Part shown: positions 44,473 through 53,298 of the stretch, piece by piece
Layout of the letters: each line of letters starts with the position of its first letter
Position numbering within the stretch: position 1 is the first letter of the stretch
Assembly (NCBI GenBank): GCA_900315175.1
Contig: OMYA01000001.1
Coordinates: 186,001-250,000, forward strand
Length of the DNA stretch: 64,000 nt
Direction of reading: 5' to 3'
Origin: an uncultured Bacteroidales bacterium
GTDB taxonomy: Bacteria > Bacteroidota > Bacteroidia > Bacteroidales > F082
Notes under the pieces: generated by a model
The model's database searches: none
What the model was told of the DNA's origin: nothing
The model's input: only the letters and a program-made list of their open reading frames with translations
Translations under genes and position numbers: made by a program

Positions 44473-45375
44473 TCAGATAACCCATGTGATTGGGAATTCA
44501 TGTTCTTCCATGAACGCGTTTGTGGCATCCACATCGTCGGCAAAACCGAGGAAATAGCCGCCACCGCCTGAGCCACATATTTTAATCTGGAAATTCACAT
44601 CTTTTCGTTTTAACGAGAAGAGTGGCAGCATGTTGTCGGTAATCATTGGGCGCAGCATAACTGTCTGATAATAAGAGAGATGTGCCAAGTCATCGAAGAA
44701 TGCGTCAACATCACCGGAAACCAATGAATTGATGCAGCGGCCTACGAAAGGATAGTACAAATCGTTGAAAGCCTTGAGATAGCAAGGGTTCTCGCGCTGC
44801 TCCTTATAATAATTCACAAGGGTCTTTGTCTCGCTCTTTATCTTGCTGTCTATCAGGAAGACATGTATTCCTTCAGGCAGAAAATCCTTATCCAGAATTT
44901 GTATTTTTTTATCTTCGGTGAGGATGAAAGGCTTGCCGAGATAACATTGCAGAGGATCGAGGCCTGAGCTGCTGCCGTGGAAACAGTTTTCCATGTCGCC
45001 GAGGAACTTTTTCAACACTATCAGGTCTTCAATCTCCTTGGATTTGAAGCGGTCGTAAACAGCTGCTGTCAGAGCGCCTGAACTGCCTACGCCATAGCCT
45101 GAAGGGATACAAGAATCGAGGAACATGCCTTTCTTCAGTTCTGCCCTAAACTTCTGAACGTCAATGTATTCCGTAAAATATTCATCTTTTTCCAAATAGT
45201 TGGCAAACGCATGCAGGCTGCGGTTCGAGGAGTAGTTTTTCTTGCCGTGGTTGCGCCAGATATAGTCCCAATGCGATTCGCCGGTGTAAAGTGGCATCAG
45301 CAATGCCGGTGAACCGAAAATCATTGAATATTCGCCAAAAAGGATGACTTTACCGTAATACTTTCTTATTTCCAT
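44473..45375 (-). CDS. mvk: Mevalonate kinase-like GHMP kinase
   Basis: A 300-residue GHMP kinase. Motif 1 is YGKVILFGEYSMIFGSPALLMP, motif 2 is IPSGYGVGSSGALTAAVYDRF, followed by the mevalonate-kinase-like ENCFHGSSSGLDPLQCYLG with the catalytic aspartate, and motif 3 is KICGSGGGGYFLGF. The order and HGxxSGxD sequence fit mevalonate kinase better than galactokinase or homoserine kinase. It lies 15 nt after mvaD in the same operon. Together with mvaA and the GYDIA kinase at 4000-4923 it makes up most of the mevalonate pathway. It could instead be phosphomevalonate kinase. Confidence 0.8.
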   Translation of the reverse strand: MEIRKYYGKVILFGEYSMIFGSPALLMPLYTGESHWDYIWRNHGKKNYSSNRSLHAFANYLEKDEYFTEYIDVQKFRAELKKGMFLDSCIPSGYGVGSSGALTAAVYDRFKSKEIEDLIVLKKFLGDMENCFHGSSSGLDPLQCYLGKPFILTEDKKIQILDKDFLPEGIHVFLIDSKIKSETKTLVNYYKEQRENPCYLKAFNDLYYPFVGRCINSLVSGDVDAFFDDLAHLSYYQTVMLRPMITDNMLPLFSLKRKDVNFQIKICGSGGGGYFLGFADDVDATNAFMEEHEFPITWVI

Positions 45376-45390
45376 ATCAATTCTTATTTT

Positions 45391-46407
45391 TCATTTAACA
45401 ATATCGTCAATACATTGATTATCATGACAATACTGCAGTAAATTATCTTTTATAAAGCTTTTCACCTGAGCGTCGTAGTTGTCGGGATACAGAAGGTGCA
45501 CATTGGGACCTGCGTCGAGGGTGAAGCATGCCGGAATCTTTGATTCTTGCCTAAAGTTGCGCACGGCCTCGATGATATTCAACGTGTTAGGCTCGACCAG
45601 TTTATATGGTGGCGTTGAAGTAGCCATCATCTCATGAAGTTGCAATGCCTCTGCCTCGGCGATCTCGATAAATGTCGCAAGGTCGCCGTTTTTTAGCACT
45701 TTAAGCAGTTTTTCGGTGTTTTCGCGTGCTGTTTGGTAACGTTTTTCGGCCAGCGGATGTCCGTTCATGAGCGAGTGTCCGACACGTGACGACACGCTTT
45801 TTTCTTTGTTTGACACTATCAGGATGCTGTCGTGATATGTTTTGAAGACGGGGTTCACCATATCGGCCAGCGGCACGGCATAATCGTCGGAACTATCTGT
45901 TATTGAAGGTGTTGTGCCCCAGAGGGCCATTACCGGATACACTGAACGCGCCGCACTTCCCGATGCCAATCGGGACAATAGAGAGGCCTTTCGCATGTCG
46001 AGTGGCGTAACATCCTTATTTACAATCTTTTCGATTTGAAGCAGGCATAAAACCAAGGCGCTCATCGAGGCGGCACTTGACGCGATGCCCGACGAATGGG
46101 GAAACGAGTTGCTGCTTTCAACCTCAAGGTCAAGGCCTTTTAAAAAACCGAAATACTGCTGATTTTCAATAAGATACTTCTCTATTTTCTCTTGAAATTT
46201 CGGCGATTCCTTACCTTCAAAAAGAAACCGCATCGTATAATTATCAGAATTATTTTTTGTGAATTTTATACTCGTATCGGTATGGCAACGGCTCAAAGTG
46301 AAGCTTATTGAAGGGTTGTTTGGCAGCTGATTGCCGTGTTTGCCCCAATATTTCACTATTGCGATATTTGAAGGAGATTGCGCGAAAACTGTCGAAATTT
46401 CATTCAT
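45391..46407 (-). CDS. mvaD: Diphosphomevalonate decarboxylase
   Basis: A 338-residue enzyme converting mevalonate 5-diphosphate to isopentenyl diphosphate. The N-terminal motif SPSNIAIVKYWGKHGNQLPN, the phosphate loop region NSFPHSSGIASSAASMSALVL, the family hallmark SRLASGSAARSVYPVMALWG with the catalytic arginine, and a late TLDAGPNVHLLYP with the catalytic aspartate are all intact. The ATG at 46407 is chosen by homology; a longer in-frame extension runs across the promoter. A -7 box TACCTTTG lies at 46432-46439. mvk follows 15 nt downstream. Confidence 0.95.
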   Translation of the reverse strand: MNEISTVFAQSPSNIAIVKYWGKHGNQLPNNPSISFTLSRCHTDTSIKFTKNNSDNYTMRFLFEGKESPKFQEKIEKYLIENQQYFGFLKGLDLEVESSNSFPHSSGIASSAASMSALVLCLLQIEKIVNKDVTPLDMRKASLLSRLASGSAARSVYPVMALWGTTPSITDSSDDYAVPLADMVNPVFKTYHDSILIVSNKEKSVSSRVGHSLMNGHPLAEKRYQTARENTEKLLKVLKNGDLATFIEIAEAEALQLHEMMATSTPPYKLVEPNTLNIIEAVRNFRQESKIPACFTLDAGPNVHLLYPDNYDAQVKSFIKDNLLQYCHDNQCIDDIVK

Positions 46408-46431
46408 ATTCTCAAGCCTTTGTTTATGGTG

Positions 46432-46439
46432 CAAAGGTA
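46432..46439 (-). promoter_or_regulatory. Promoter -7 box TACCTTTG for mvaD-mvk
   Basis: On the minus strand TACCTTTG fits TAnnTTTG, 25 nt before the mvaD start. Confidence 0.65.
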
Positions 46440-46482
46440 ACAATTTTTTTTGATATAAATGAGTTAAATGCAAAAATAATAT

Positions 46483-46490
46483 TATTTTTG
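46483..46490 (+). promoter_or_regulatory. Promoter -7 box TATTTTTG for the DUF4837 gene
   Basis: TATTTTTG matches the consensus, 23 nt before the ATG at 46514; divergent from the mvaD promoter. Confidence 0.62.
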
Positions 46491-46513
46491 TGCCGTTAAA
46501 AATAAAAAATTCT

Positions 46514-47509
46514 ATGAGAAAGCTACATATCTTCACTTTGATGGTCGCTTTTGCGGCAATTTTGACCTCATGTATCAACAAAAACGTGGAATCTCGCAAG
46601 GACCGTTCGGTTGGCGGGACTTCTGAAGTTTTGTTTGTGACCCAGAACGACGAACAGTGGAATGGTCAGATGGGACAGGCTGTTCGCGACTATTTTGAGG
46701 CCTTGCAATATGGGCTTCCGCAGCCTGAGAAGAACTTTAAAGTGGCACATATCAACGCCCCGGCGCTCAACGACATGTTCAAAAAGCACCGCAACCTCAT
46801 CATAGCCGAGATAGTGCCAGATTTGCCCAACCCGATTATCGAGTCGCAAACCGACTGGATGTCGTCACCGCAATATGCCTTAAAAATCAAGGCGAAAGAC
46901 TCTGACACGTGGGTTAAAGTGTTTGATAATCAGAAAGATGAGTTAAAAAAGATTTTTGACAAAAACGAACGTGCACGTTTCATGGACTTCTTCCGTCCGA
47001 TGAACAACGCCCAGATTATGGAGACGTTGAAAAACATATATGGTTGCACCATGACGATTCCGGAAGGCTATTATATCGCTTCAAACAACGACTATTGCAC
47101 TTGGCTGAGAAAAGAAGAGCTTGACAAGAGTTTGGGCTTGATAATCTATCAGTTGCCATACAAAAGCACTGACGATTTCAGCGAAGAGACGCTTATGAAA
47201 AGAAGTGATTCGATAACTAAGAAATACATTCCGGGTCCTACTGACGGCAGCTACATGACACTTGACAAGGAGTATATAAAGCCTGTATTCACTGTTGTTC
47301 CTGAGTTTCCAGCCACCTATGCCGTTGAGATGCGCGGGCTTTGGAAGATGGAAAACGAATTCATGGCGGGGCCGTACGTCGCCTACACTTTTGTCAATCC
47401 GCAGAGCAACAGAATCACCACTGTTGAAGGCTACATCTATTATCCCAACAAGCCGAAACGCGATTTGTTGAGGCAGCTCGAGACCATCATCTGGAGCTTA
47501 AAGTTTTAG
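46514..47509 (+). CDS. DUF4837 family lipoprotein
   Basis: A 331-residue lipoprotein: the ATG at 46514 opens [20 protein letters not shown] with lipobox LTSC. The mature part contains [21 protein letters not shown], the repeating theme [20 protein letters not shown], and [21 protein letters not shown] near the end, which I associate with DUF4837 of Bacteroidota. Function is unknown. It is a single-gene unit, convergent with a lytic transglycosylase gene; the two 3' ends overlap by 12 bp. Confidence 0.8.
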   Translation: MRKLHIFTLMVAFAAILTSCINKNVESRKDRSVGGTSEVLFVTQNDEQWNGQMGQAVRDYFEALQYGLPQPEKNFKVAHINAPALNDMFKKHRNLIIAEIVPDLPNPIIESQTDWMSSPQYALKIKAKDSDTWVKVFDNQKDELKKIFDKNERARFMDFFRPMNNAQIMETLKNIYGCTMTIPEGYYIASNNDYCTWLRKEELDKSLGLIIYQLPYKSTDDFSEETLMKRSDSITKKYIPGPTDGSYMTLDKEYIKPVFTVVPEFPATYAVEMRGLWKMENEFMAGPYVAYTFVNPQSNRITTVEGYIYYPNKPKRDLLRQLETIIWSLKF

Positions 47510-49222
47510 TTTCTGTCCAACTTTAAGGTCGTTGCTCTTCAAGTTGTTTTTCTTCTTGATGTAGTCAACTGTGACGTTGTATTTCTTGGCAATTTTCGTG
47601 AGGTTATCGCCCGATTTCACTGTATAGACAGTGTTACCTGAGGTTTTCTGGCCTGATGCACTCGACTGGCTCTCCGGCGGGTACACTTTCAGTTTCTGTC
47701 CCACTTTGATGGTGTTGGATGTCAGATTATTCCATTTTTTCAGATCGGTGACGGTGCATTTATATTTTGCGGCTATTTTTCCCAGTGTCTCGCCAGATTT
47801 CACCACGTGAGTGGTCTGTGTCGTTGAGCGTTCGACAGGTTTGGCGTTGCCGGCCTGAGCCATTGGGGCGCCAGAGCTGTACACTATGAGTTTCTGTCCT
47901 ATCCTGAGGTTGTCGGATTTAAGGTTATTCCACGACCTAAGTTGTTTAACGCCAACGTGATACTTTTTCGCTATACCACTCAACGTCTCGCCTTTTTTCA
48001 CGATATGGACGCTGCGGTCAGAGATTTGTTTCATCTGTTCCTGCAGTTTCTCCTTATCAATGCCGCTCTTGGTCTTGAACGTGTAAAGTTCTTTTTCCTT
48101 ATCGATATAATCGCCGACATATTTCTCAGGGATATGTAGCACGAGAGGCTTCTTATCCGTTGCCGGGATTATAGATTTGGTATATTGTGGGTTAAAGAAC
48201 TTGATGTCTTCCATAGGGATGCCCAACATCTCGTTAAGCTGGTCGAAATGAAGTGCGTCGTGGACCATCACGGTGTCGATGCCAGTCTTGATGATACCTG
48301 GGTCGAGTGGGCAAATGTTGTGTTCGGCAGGATAATTCATCACATAGTTTACGGCGATGAAAGCAGGCACGTAGCCACGTGTCTCACGAGGCAGATAAGG
48401 CCATATTGCCCAGTAATTCTTGATACCTCCGGCTCTGCGGATAGCTTTTTTCACGTTACCGGCGCCAGAGTTATATGCTGCGAGGGCAAGGAACCAGTCG
48501 CCGAACATAGTGTAAAGGTCGTTGAGGTGCTGGCATGCCGCCTCCGTCGATTTCAGAGGGTCGTAACGGTCGTCGACGAGAGTGGTCACATTGAGTTTAT
48601 AGACTTTTCCGGTGGCATACATGAACTGCCAAAGGCCTTTTGCGCCCGCCCATGAGCCGGCGCGCGGATTCAATGCCGACTCCACAACGGCCAAATATTT
48701 CAACTCAAGAGGCATGTTATATTTGTCGAGAGTCGCCTCAAACAAAGGGAAATACACATCTGCCAACCCCAGAATTCGCTCGGTTTTATCGCGTTTCTGA
48801 ACCGCATAGACATCGATAAACGACTTCACATGTTTATTGTAAACCAGCTCTATGGTGGTATTTCGGTTCAACTCTTCGATACGCTGTGCATAAATGCTGT
48901 CGGGATAAACCGGGATATACCCTGGAGGATAGTTGCAAGTATTGGCCAAACTATTATTAAAATACGGGATAACTGTGAGAGTATCAATCATTTCCAGCAT
49001 ATCAACAGATTCATCGACGATGCCTTTACCTGAATTTTCATCATCAAACATTTTCTGAATCTGCTCCTGGATACTGTCGGGAAGATTGGGGTTTATTGAG
49101 TCCAATGGAAGAGTATCGTCAAGGATGGACATGTCGATGGAGTCGTTCATGATGCGCTGTTTAGCGGCAATGGTATCGCTAATCTGGACAAATGTCAAAA
49201 AAATCAATAAGATGCAGTTCAT
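47498..49222 (-). CDS. Membrane-bound-type lytic transglycosylase with three LysM domains (MltD-like)
   Basis: A 574-residue exported muramidase with an N-terminal signal-like segment ([20 protein letters not shown]). The SLT domain (residues about 160-290) holds the catalytic glutamate in AVVESALNP, then [14 protein letters not shown] and [13 protein letters not shown]. Three LysM peptidoglycan-binding domains follow at the C terminus ([54 protein letters not shown]), separated by Ser/Thr-rich linkers. It cuts glycan strands with 1,6-anhydro product formation. It has its own promoter at 49241 and overlaps the convergent DUF4837 gene by 12 bp. Confidence 0.92.
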   Translation of the reverse strand: MNCILLIFLTFVQISDTIAAKQRIMNDSIDMSILDDTLPLDSINPNLPDSIQEQIQKMFDDENSGKGIVDESVDMLEMIDTLTVIPYFNNSLANTCNYPPGYIPVYPDSIYAQRIEELNRNTTIELVYNKHVKSFIDVYAVQKRDKTERILGLADVYFPLFEATLDKYNMPLELKYLAVVESALNPRAGSWAGAKGLWQFMYATGKVYKLNVTTLVDDRYDPLKSTEAACQHLNDLYTMFGDWFLALAAYNSGAGNVKKAIRRAGGIKNYWAIWPYLPRETRGYVPAFIAVNYVMNYPAEHNICPLDPGIIKTGIDTVMVHDALHFDQLNEMLGIPMEDIKFFNPQYTKSIIPATDKKPLVLHIPEKYVGDYIDKEKELYTFKTKSGIDKEKLQEQMKQISDRSVHIVKKGETLSGIAKKYHVGVKQLRSWNNLKSDNLRIGQKLIVYSSGAPMAQAGNAKPVERSTTQTTHVVKSGETLGKIAAKYKCTVTDLKKWNNLTSNTIKVGQKLKVYPPESQSSASGQKTSGNTVYTVKSGDNLTKIAKKYNVTVDYIKKKNNLKSNDLKVGQKLKL

Positions 49223-49240
49223 TTCCTAAATTTTAAGGTG

Positions 49241-49248
49241 CAAAAATA
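49241..49248 (-). promoter_or_regulatory. Promoter -7 box TATTTTTG for the lytic transglycosylase
   Basis: On the minus strand TATTTTTG lies 19 nt before the start codon at 49222; divergent from the PPAD promoter. Confidence 0.62.
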
Positions 49249-49291
49249 CAAAAAAAATCCATAAAAATAACGCATATATTCAACAAATAAG

Positions 49292-49299
49292 TATCTTTG
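49292..49299 (+). promoter_or_regulatory. Promoter -7 box TATCTTTG for the PPAD-like gene
   Basis: TATCTTTG matches the consensus, 13 nt before a first ATG at 49313 and 34 nt before the preferred start at 49334. Confidence 0.66.
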
Positions 49300-49333
49300 C
49301 AGCCTAAAAAAAATGTCATTAATCATCAAAAAA

Positions 49334-51304
49334 ATGAAGAAAATATTACTTAGTTTAGTTGCTTTTGCTTTAGTATTAAGCATTAAGGTCAACGCTCAGG
49401 AGCAGAAGACTCCGGATTGGAAGAGATGGCATTATCTCTCTGAAGAAGAAATGAATACCCCTGTGAGGGCTGAGAATTTTGTTGAGACCGACCCGCCAAC
49501 AGGCACGCCTCGTTTTGTGGCAGAGTTCGAGCCGATGCAGGGTGTGATGATACGTTACCCACTTGGAATCCCTACAAGTTTAGTGGCACAGTTGTCGAAC
49601 AACTGCCATGTTTATTGCATTGTTTCGACATCATATCAAAGCCAGGCACAGAACTCATTCCAGAGTGCAGGCGTCAACATGGACAATGTGACTTTCGTTA
49701 ACGCTGCATCTGATTCATACTGGGTTCGCGACTACGGTCCGTGGTACATCTTCGAGGACAGACATCCTGCCATCGTCGACAACATCTACAACCGTCCGCG
49801 TCCTAACGACGACAACATGTCGGGCGTGTTTGCCAACTTCTGGAACATCCCTATGTATGGCATGAACCTCCAGCACACAGGCGGCAACATGATGGAAGAC
49901 GGCCGTGGCCATGGTGTCAGCGACGACCTCGTTTTCCAGGAGAACGGTAACAACGAGACCAACGTGCGCAACAAGATGCGTGACTATCTCGGCATTGACC
50001 CATATCATGTCACCATCGACCCACAGGGCGACTACATCGCGCACGTCGACTGCTGGGGCAAATACCTCGCACCTGACAAGATTTTGATTGCACAGCTGCC
50101 GCAAAGCAACCCACGTTACCAGTATTACGAGCAGGTTGCTGAGTATTTCGAGACAACAAATTGCTGCTGGGGCTATCCTTACCACATTTACCGCGTGCAG
50201 GAACCAGGCGGAAGCACTCTCGCACCATACACTAACTCATTGATTCTTAACAAGACAGTGTATGTACCAATGGGCAGCAACACCACATATAACAATCAGG
50301 CCATCCAAGTTTACCAAGAAGCAATGCCAGGTTATGAAATCATTGGCGTTACCAATAACGACTACTATATTTCTTGGGAAAACACCGACGCTCTGCACTG
50401 CCGCACACGTGGCGTGATGGACTTCGGCATGCTCTTCGTCGACCACAGAGACGTCAAGTTCGGTGTGCAGGAATGGCAGGATTCAATAGCAATCACAAGC
50501 AAATTCATCGCCTACAGCGGTCAGGATTTGAAACAGGATTCACTCCTTGTTTATTATAGCATCGACGGTGGTGAATATCAGGTAGCACACATGACAGCAA
50601 CTGGCGAGCCAGATGAATATGTCGGCTATATCAAAGGTTATGAAGGTGATTCGGAGATTAACTACTATGTTTTCGGTGCCGACGAGTCAGGACGCCGTTA
50701 CACACAGCCGGTGTTTGCAGAGATGGAGCCACACCACTTCACAATGGAATCACATACTCCTATCACTCCAACGATCAGCGTTAACGAAATTACATTTGAA
50801 GACTATACACCTGCAACATTCACAATCACCAACGAGACAGCTAACCCATTTACTATCAACGACATTTCAGAAGATGTCATTGGATTAAATTATCTGTATA
50901 TTGAGACAAATGCAACTCTTCCTGCAACATTGGCAGTTGGCGAAAGCATGGAAGTTACTGTTGGCATTTCGTTGGTGGTTAAAGGTTATATACAAACAGC
51001 CATAAAAGTCGAATCCGACCTTGCCACACAGGTAATTCCAGTGTTTATGAATGAAGAGATTTTTGATGGTGTTGACGAGAACAATGTGGCAAGCTTAGAG
51101 GTTTATCCTAACCCGATGAACAACACCTTATATATTAACGGTGATGTTAAGGATGTTACAATTTTCAATGCTGTCGGCCAGCAGGTTATGTTTGTTGAAG
51201 GCAGAAACGAAATCAACGTTGAGGATTTGAACGAAGGCATGTACTTTGTGAGAATCAGCGACAAGAGAGGAAACAGCGTGGTGAAGAAGATTGTGAAAAA
51301 ATAA
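49334..51304 (+). CDS. Secreted peptidylarginine deiminase, PPAD type, with T9SS sorting domain
   Basis: A 656-residue exported enzyme converting peptide arginine to citrulline. The ATG at 49334 opens the signal peptide MKKILLSLVAFALVLSIKVNAQ. The guanidine-modifying (GME) catalytic domain has D133 (SYWVRDYGPWY), H237 and D239 (AHVDCWGKYLAP), N301 (PYTNSLILN) and nucleophile C356 (DALHCRT), equivalent to D130, H236, D238, N297 and C351 of P. gingivalis PPAD. The pair R154 and R156 in YNRPRPNDD matches PPAD R152/R154, which bind a C-terminal arginine carboxylate. An Ig-like region and a T9SS sorting domain from YPNPMNNTLYI follow. Agmatine deiminases are shorter, cytoplasmic and lack these extensions. 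Confidence 0.88.
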   Translation: MKKILLSLVAFALVLSIKVNAQEQKTPDWKRWHYLSEEEMNTPVRAENFVETDPPTGTPRFVAEFEPMQGVMIRYPLGIPTSLVAQLSNNCHVYCIVSTSYQSQAQNSFQSAGVNMDNVTFVNAASDSYWVRDYGPWYIFEDRHPAIVDNIYNRPRPNDDNMSGVFANFWNIPMYGMNLQHTGGNMMEDGRGHGVSDDLVFQENGNNETNVRNKMRDYLGIDPYHVTIDPQGDYIAHVDCWGKYLAPDKILIAQLPQSNPRYQYYEQVAEYFETTNCCWGYPYHIYRVQEPGGSTLAPYTNSLILNKTVYVPMGSNTTYNNQAIQVYQEAMPGYEIIGVTNNDYYISWENTDALHCRTRGVMDFGMLFVDHRDVKFGVQEWQDSIAITSKFIAYSGQDLKQDSLLVYYSIDGGEYQVAHMTATGEPDEYVGYIKGYEGDSEINYYVFGADESGRRYTQPVFAEMEPHHFTMESHTPITPTISVNEITFEDYTPATFTITNETANPFTINDISEDVIGLNYLYIETNATLPATLAVGESMEVTVGISLVVKGYIQTAIKVESDLATQVIPVFMNEEIFDGVDENNVASLEVYPNPMNNTLYINGDVKDVTIFNAVGQQVMFVEGRNEINVEDLNEGMYFVRISDKRGNSVVKKIVKK

Positions 51305-51317
51305 CCACCTCTCACAC

Positions 51318-51423
51318 GTCATTTCGAGTGTAGCGAAGCGGAATCGAGAAATCTCCTGCAAAAAAGATCATTAACAATTATTTGGAGGAGATTTCTCCAC
51401 TCCCTTCGGTCGGTCGAAATGAC
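51318..51423. repeat. Palindromic repeat, copy 6 (after the PPAD-like gene)
   Basis: A 106-bp element from GTCATTTCGA to TCGAAATGAC with inner arms GAGAAATCTCC and GGAGATTTCTC, 13 nt after the stop codon. It could act as the gene's terminator. Confidence 0.92.
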
Positions 51424-51467
51424 AAAAGAAAAAAATATTTTTTTGTTGCGCATATCAAAAAAAGTAG

Positions 51468-51475
51468 TATTTTTG
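51468..51475 (+). promoter_or_regulatory. Promoter -7 box TATTTTTG for tRNA-Glu
   Basis: TATTTTTG ends 13 nt before the tRNA 5' end; a TTTG at about 51443 could be the -33 element. Confidence 0.62.
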
Positions 51476-51488
51476 CAGCGCGATTTAG

Positions 51489-51560
51489 GTCGGGTTCTAC
51501 TAACGGTTAGGTAACGACACTCTCACTGTCGAAATAAGGGTTCGATTCCCTTACCCGATA
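51489..51560 (+). tRNA. tRNA-Glu (anticodon CUC)
   Basis: A 72-nt cloverleaf: acceptor GTCGGGT with ACCCGAT and discriminator A; anticodon stem CGACA/TGTCG with loop CTCTCAC, giving anticodon CTC for the codon GAG; T loop TTCGATT closed by AAGGG/CCCTT. CCA is not fully encoded. It has its own promoter and a strong terminator 8 nt downstream, so it is a single-gene unit. Confidence 0.92.
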
Positions 51561-51563
51561 CAA

Positions 51564-51595
51564 AAAAGCACCGAGAATCTCGGTGCTTTTCTTGT
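51564..51595 (+). terminator. Intrinsic terminator of tRNA-Glu
   Basis: AAAGCACCGAG and CTCGGTGCTTT form a stem of at least 11 bp with loop AAT, followed by TTTTCTTG. A textbook rho-independent terminator; it also fits the minus-strand gene arriving from the right. Confidence 0.9.
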
Positions 51596-51617
51596 TTTTA
51601 GTCGTACGACTAAAAAC
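51594..51617. repeat. Perfect 24-bp palindrome overlapping the MBL gene end
   Basis: GTTTTTAGTCGT is followed at once by its exact reverse complement. It covers the stop codon (51610-51612) of the MBL-fold gene and lies against the tRNA terminator. It may be a second terminator for the minus strand or a protein-binding site. Confidence 0.8.
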
Positions 51618-52260
51618 TAACAACGTAAGGATTATTTCGTTTCTCATCCCCTATTCTCGTTTTCGGGCCGTGACCGCAGTAGGCGATAGTGTCGTCGGGA
51701 AGCTTGTAAAGCACCTCACGAAGGCTGTTTTCTATTGTTGAATAGTTGCCTCCGGGAAGGTCGCAACGGCCGATTCCACGATAAAACAAGGTGTCGCCAG
51801 TGAACACGATGCCGTCTTTCTCATCATAAAAACAAATATGTCCTGGAGCGTGCCCCGGCGTGAATAAAACCTTCAATTCGTCATCGCCAATCTTAATGAT
51901 ATCGCCATCGTTAAGGTCTTTTGTCGGATTCAGGCATCTGTCTTGTGTGAAATTGATGCCGAAAGCCGCTGCATAAGCCCAAACCTTGTCGTAAAGCGGT
52001 TTTTCGATAGGATGAGCAGCCAGTTCGACATGATATTTGTCGGCAATAATCTTGTTTCCCATCACATGGTCGATATGCGAGTGCGTGTTGAGGAGCATCA
52101 GCGGTTTCAATCCGTTTTTGTCGATATAATTCAGAATTTGCTCGTCTTCAAAGGGCTCCATATTGCCCGCATCGATGATGACGCATTCTTTGTTTTCGTT
52201 GTAAACGATATAGGTATTGACTTGTATCTGGTTGAAAATGAATGTCTTGACTAGTAACAT
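51610..52260 (-). CDS. MBL-fold metallo-hydrolase (glyoxalase II-like)
   Basis: A 216-residue cytoplasmic metallo-beta-lactamase-fold enzyme. The metal-binding motif is LNTHSHIDHVMG, followed by the second and third ligands in FTPGHAPGHICFY and FTGDTLFYRGIGRCDLPGGN, and a late YCGHGPKT histidine. Such proteins are often hydroxyacylglutathione hydrolase-like; without glutathione in this phylum the natural thioester substrate is uncertain. It is the last gene of the long minus-strand unit starting at the C25 protease, 16 nt after the heptosyltransferase. Confidence 0.87.
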   Translation of the reverse strand: MLLVKTFIFNQIQVNTYIVYNENKECVIIDAGNMEPFEDEQILNYIDKNGLKPLMLLNTHSHIDHVMGNKIIADKYHVELAAHPIEKPLYDKVWAYAAAFGINFTQDRCLNPTKDLNDGDIIKIGDDELKVLFTPGHAPGHICFYDEKDGIVFTGDTLFYRGIGRCDLPGGNYSTIENSLREVLYKLPDDTIAYCGHGPKTRIGDEKRNNPYVVSF

Positions 52261-52276
52261 GATTATTAGTTTTTAT

Positions 52277-53290
52277 TTACAGGAGATTCTCCACTTCGGT
52301 CGAAATGACGTTTTGTCTTAATAATGAAACAACTTCGTCGGTATCGATCAGCTGCATGCATTTGAAGTGTCCTTTGGGGCATTTTTTGTAGCCGAGTTTG
52401 GAGCAGGGGCGGCATTTCAGGTCTTTCACTTCGATGATATGTGATTGAACATCAAGCTTTTCGGGATAATACTGATACATTCCGAATTCAGGGACGGTGT
52501 TACCCCAGACAGAGACCATAGGTTTGTGCAATGCTGCGGCGATGTGCATCATTCCGGTGTCGCCGGTGAGCACTGCCTTCGACATCTTGATGATGGAAGC
52601 CGACTGCTCGAGGTTCAGCATTCCCACGGGATTCCAGACGTTCTCACCCACTGCGTCGGCTATGATTTTCGCGCGCTGCATGTCACCGGGGCCACCGAGC
52701 AAAATCACGGGTTCATCAAGTTTTTCGATGATTTCGATGACTTTCTCGGCAGGCATCACCTTGGTGTTGTAGCTGCCGCCGACCACGATGGCGTAAAACC
52801 CATTTCTGAACTCCTCAGGGATGTCGGGTTCCTGCATCATGTTGGTCTCAGAGAAGTAAAAATCAAGTCCGCGGCCGTCGTTTTTCACGCCAAGTGGCTC
52901 TACTGCCTCAAAATATCTGTCGACTATGTGGCAATCAGGTAACTTGTTGATTTTAAATGTGGTAAGTAACATTTTCTGAAAATCCAGCTTATGGAACGAA
53001 TGATACTCGCAACCCAAGGCCCAACAGACCCGTCTTGAACGTCTATTCTTTTGTAAATCAACGATATAGTCGTATTCCTCCTTCTTCAACTCCTTGATAG
53101 TCTCACGAAGCGAATTTGTATATTCAATAGTCTTGTCAACATAGGGGTTGTTATGCGACAGGCTTGCGAATTTGTCTTTCGTAAGTACGTGAAGCTCAAT
53201 ATCATCGTCCATCCGCTTGATGCAGCGGATGACAGGCGTGGTGAGGACGATGTCGCCGATTGAGCTGAAACGGATTAGTAATATTTTCAT
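52277..53290 (-). CDS. Glycosyltransferase family 9 (heptosyltransferase-like) with a repeat-derived tail
   Basis: A 337-residue GT-B enzyme of family GT9, which transfers heptose to lipopolysaccharide core. It begins MKILLIRFSSIGDIVLTTPVIRCIK, has AIVVGGSYNTKVMPAEKVIEI and VILLGGPGDMQRAKIIADAV, and the donor-site segment SKAVLTGDTGMMHIAAALHKPMVSVWG. The last ten residues (VISTEVENLL and the stop) are encoded by half of a palindromic repeat, so the original stop codon was probably displaced. hldE at 21259 makes the likely ADP-heptose donor. Confidence 0.88.
   Translation of the reverse strand: MKILLIRFSSIGDIVLTTPVIRCIKRMDDDIELHVLTKDKFASLSHNNPYVDKTIEYTNSLRETIKELKKEEYDYIVDLQKNRRSRRVCWALGCEYHSFHKLDFQKMLLTTFKINKLPDCHIVDRYFEAVEPLGVKNDGRGLDFYFSETNMMQEPDIPEEFRNGFYAIVVGGSYNTKVMPAEKVIEIIEKLDEPVILLGGPGDMQRAKIIADAVGENVWNPVGMLNLEQSASIIKMSKAVLTGDTGMMHIAAALHKPMVSVWGNTVPEFGMYQYYPEKLDVQSHIIEVKDLKCRPCSKLGYKKCPKGHFKCMQLIDTDEVVSLLRQNVISTEVENLL
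52281..52309. repeat. Half copy of the palindromic repeat at a gene end
   Basis: The right arm, GGAGATTCTCCACTTCGG then TCGAAATGAC, without a left arm. Read on the minus strand it supplies the C-terminal codons of the GT9 gene. Confidence 0.75.
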
Positions 53291-53298
53291 ATTTCAAA

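Noticed and set aside
46408-46599. A 64-codon N-terminal extension of mvaD
   Set aside because: It crosses the promoter TACCTTTG, has no homology, and the conserved decarboxylase start follows the ATG at 46407.
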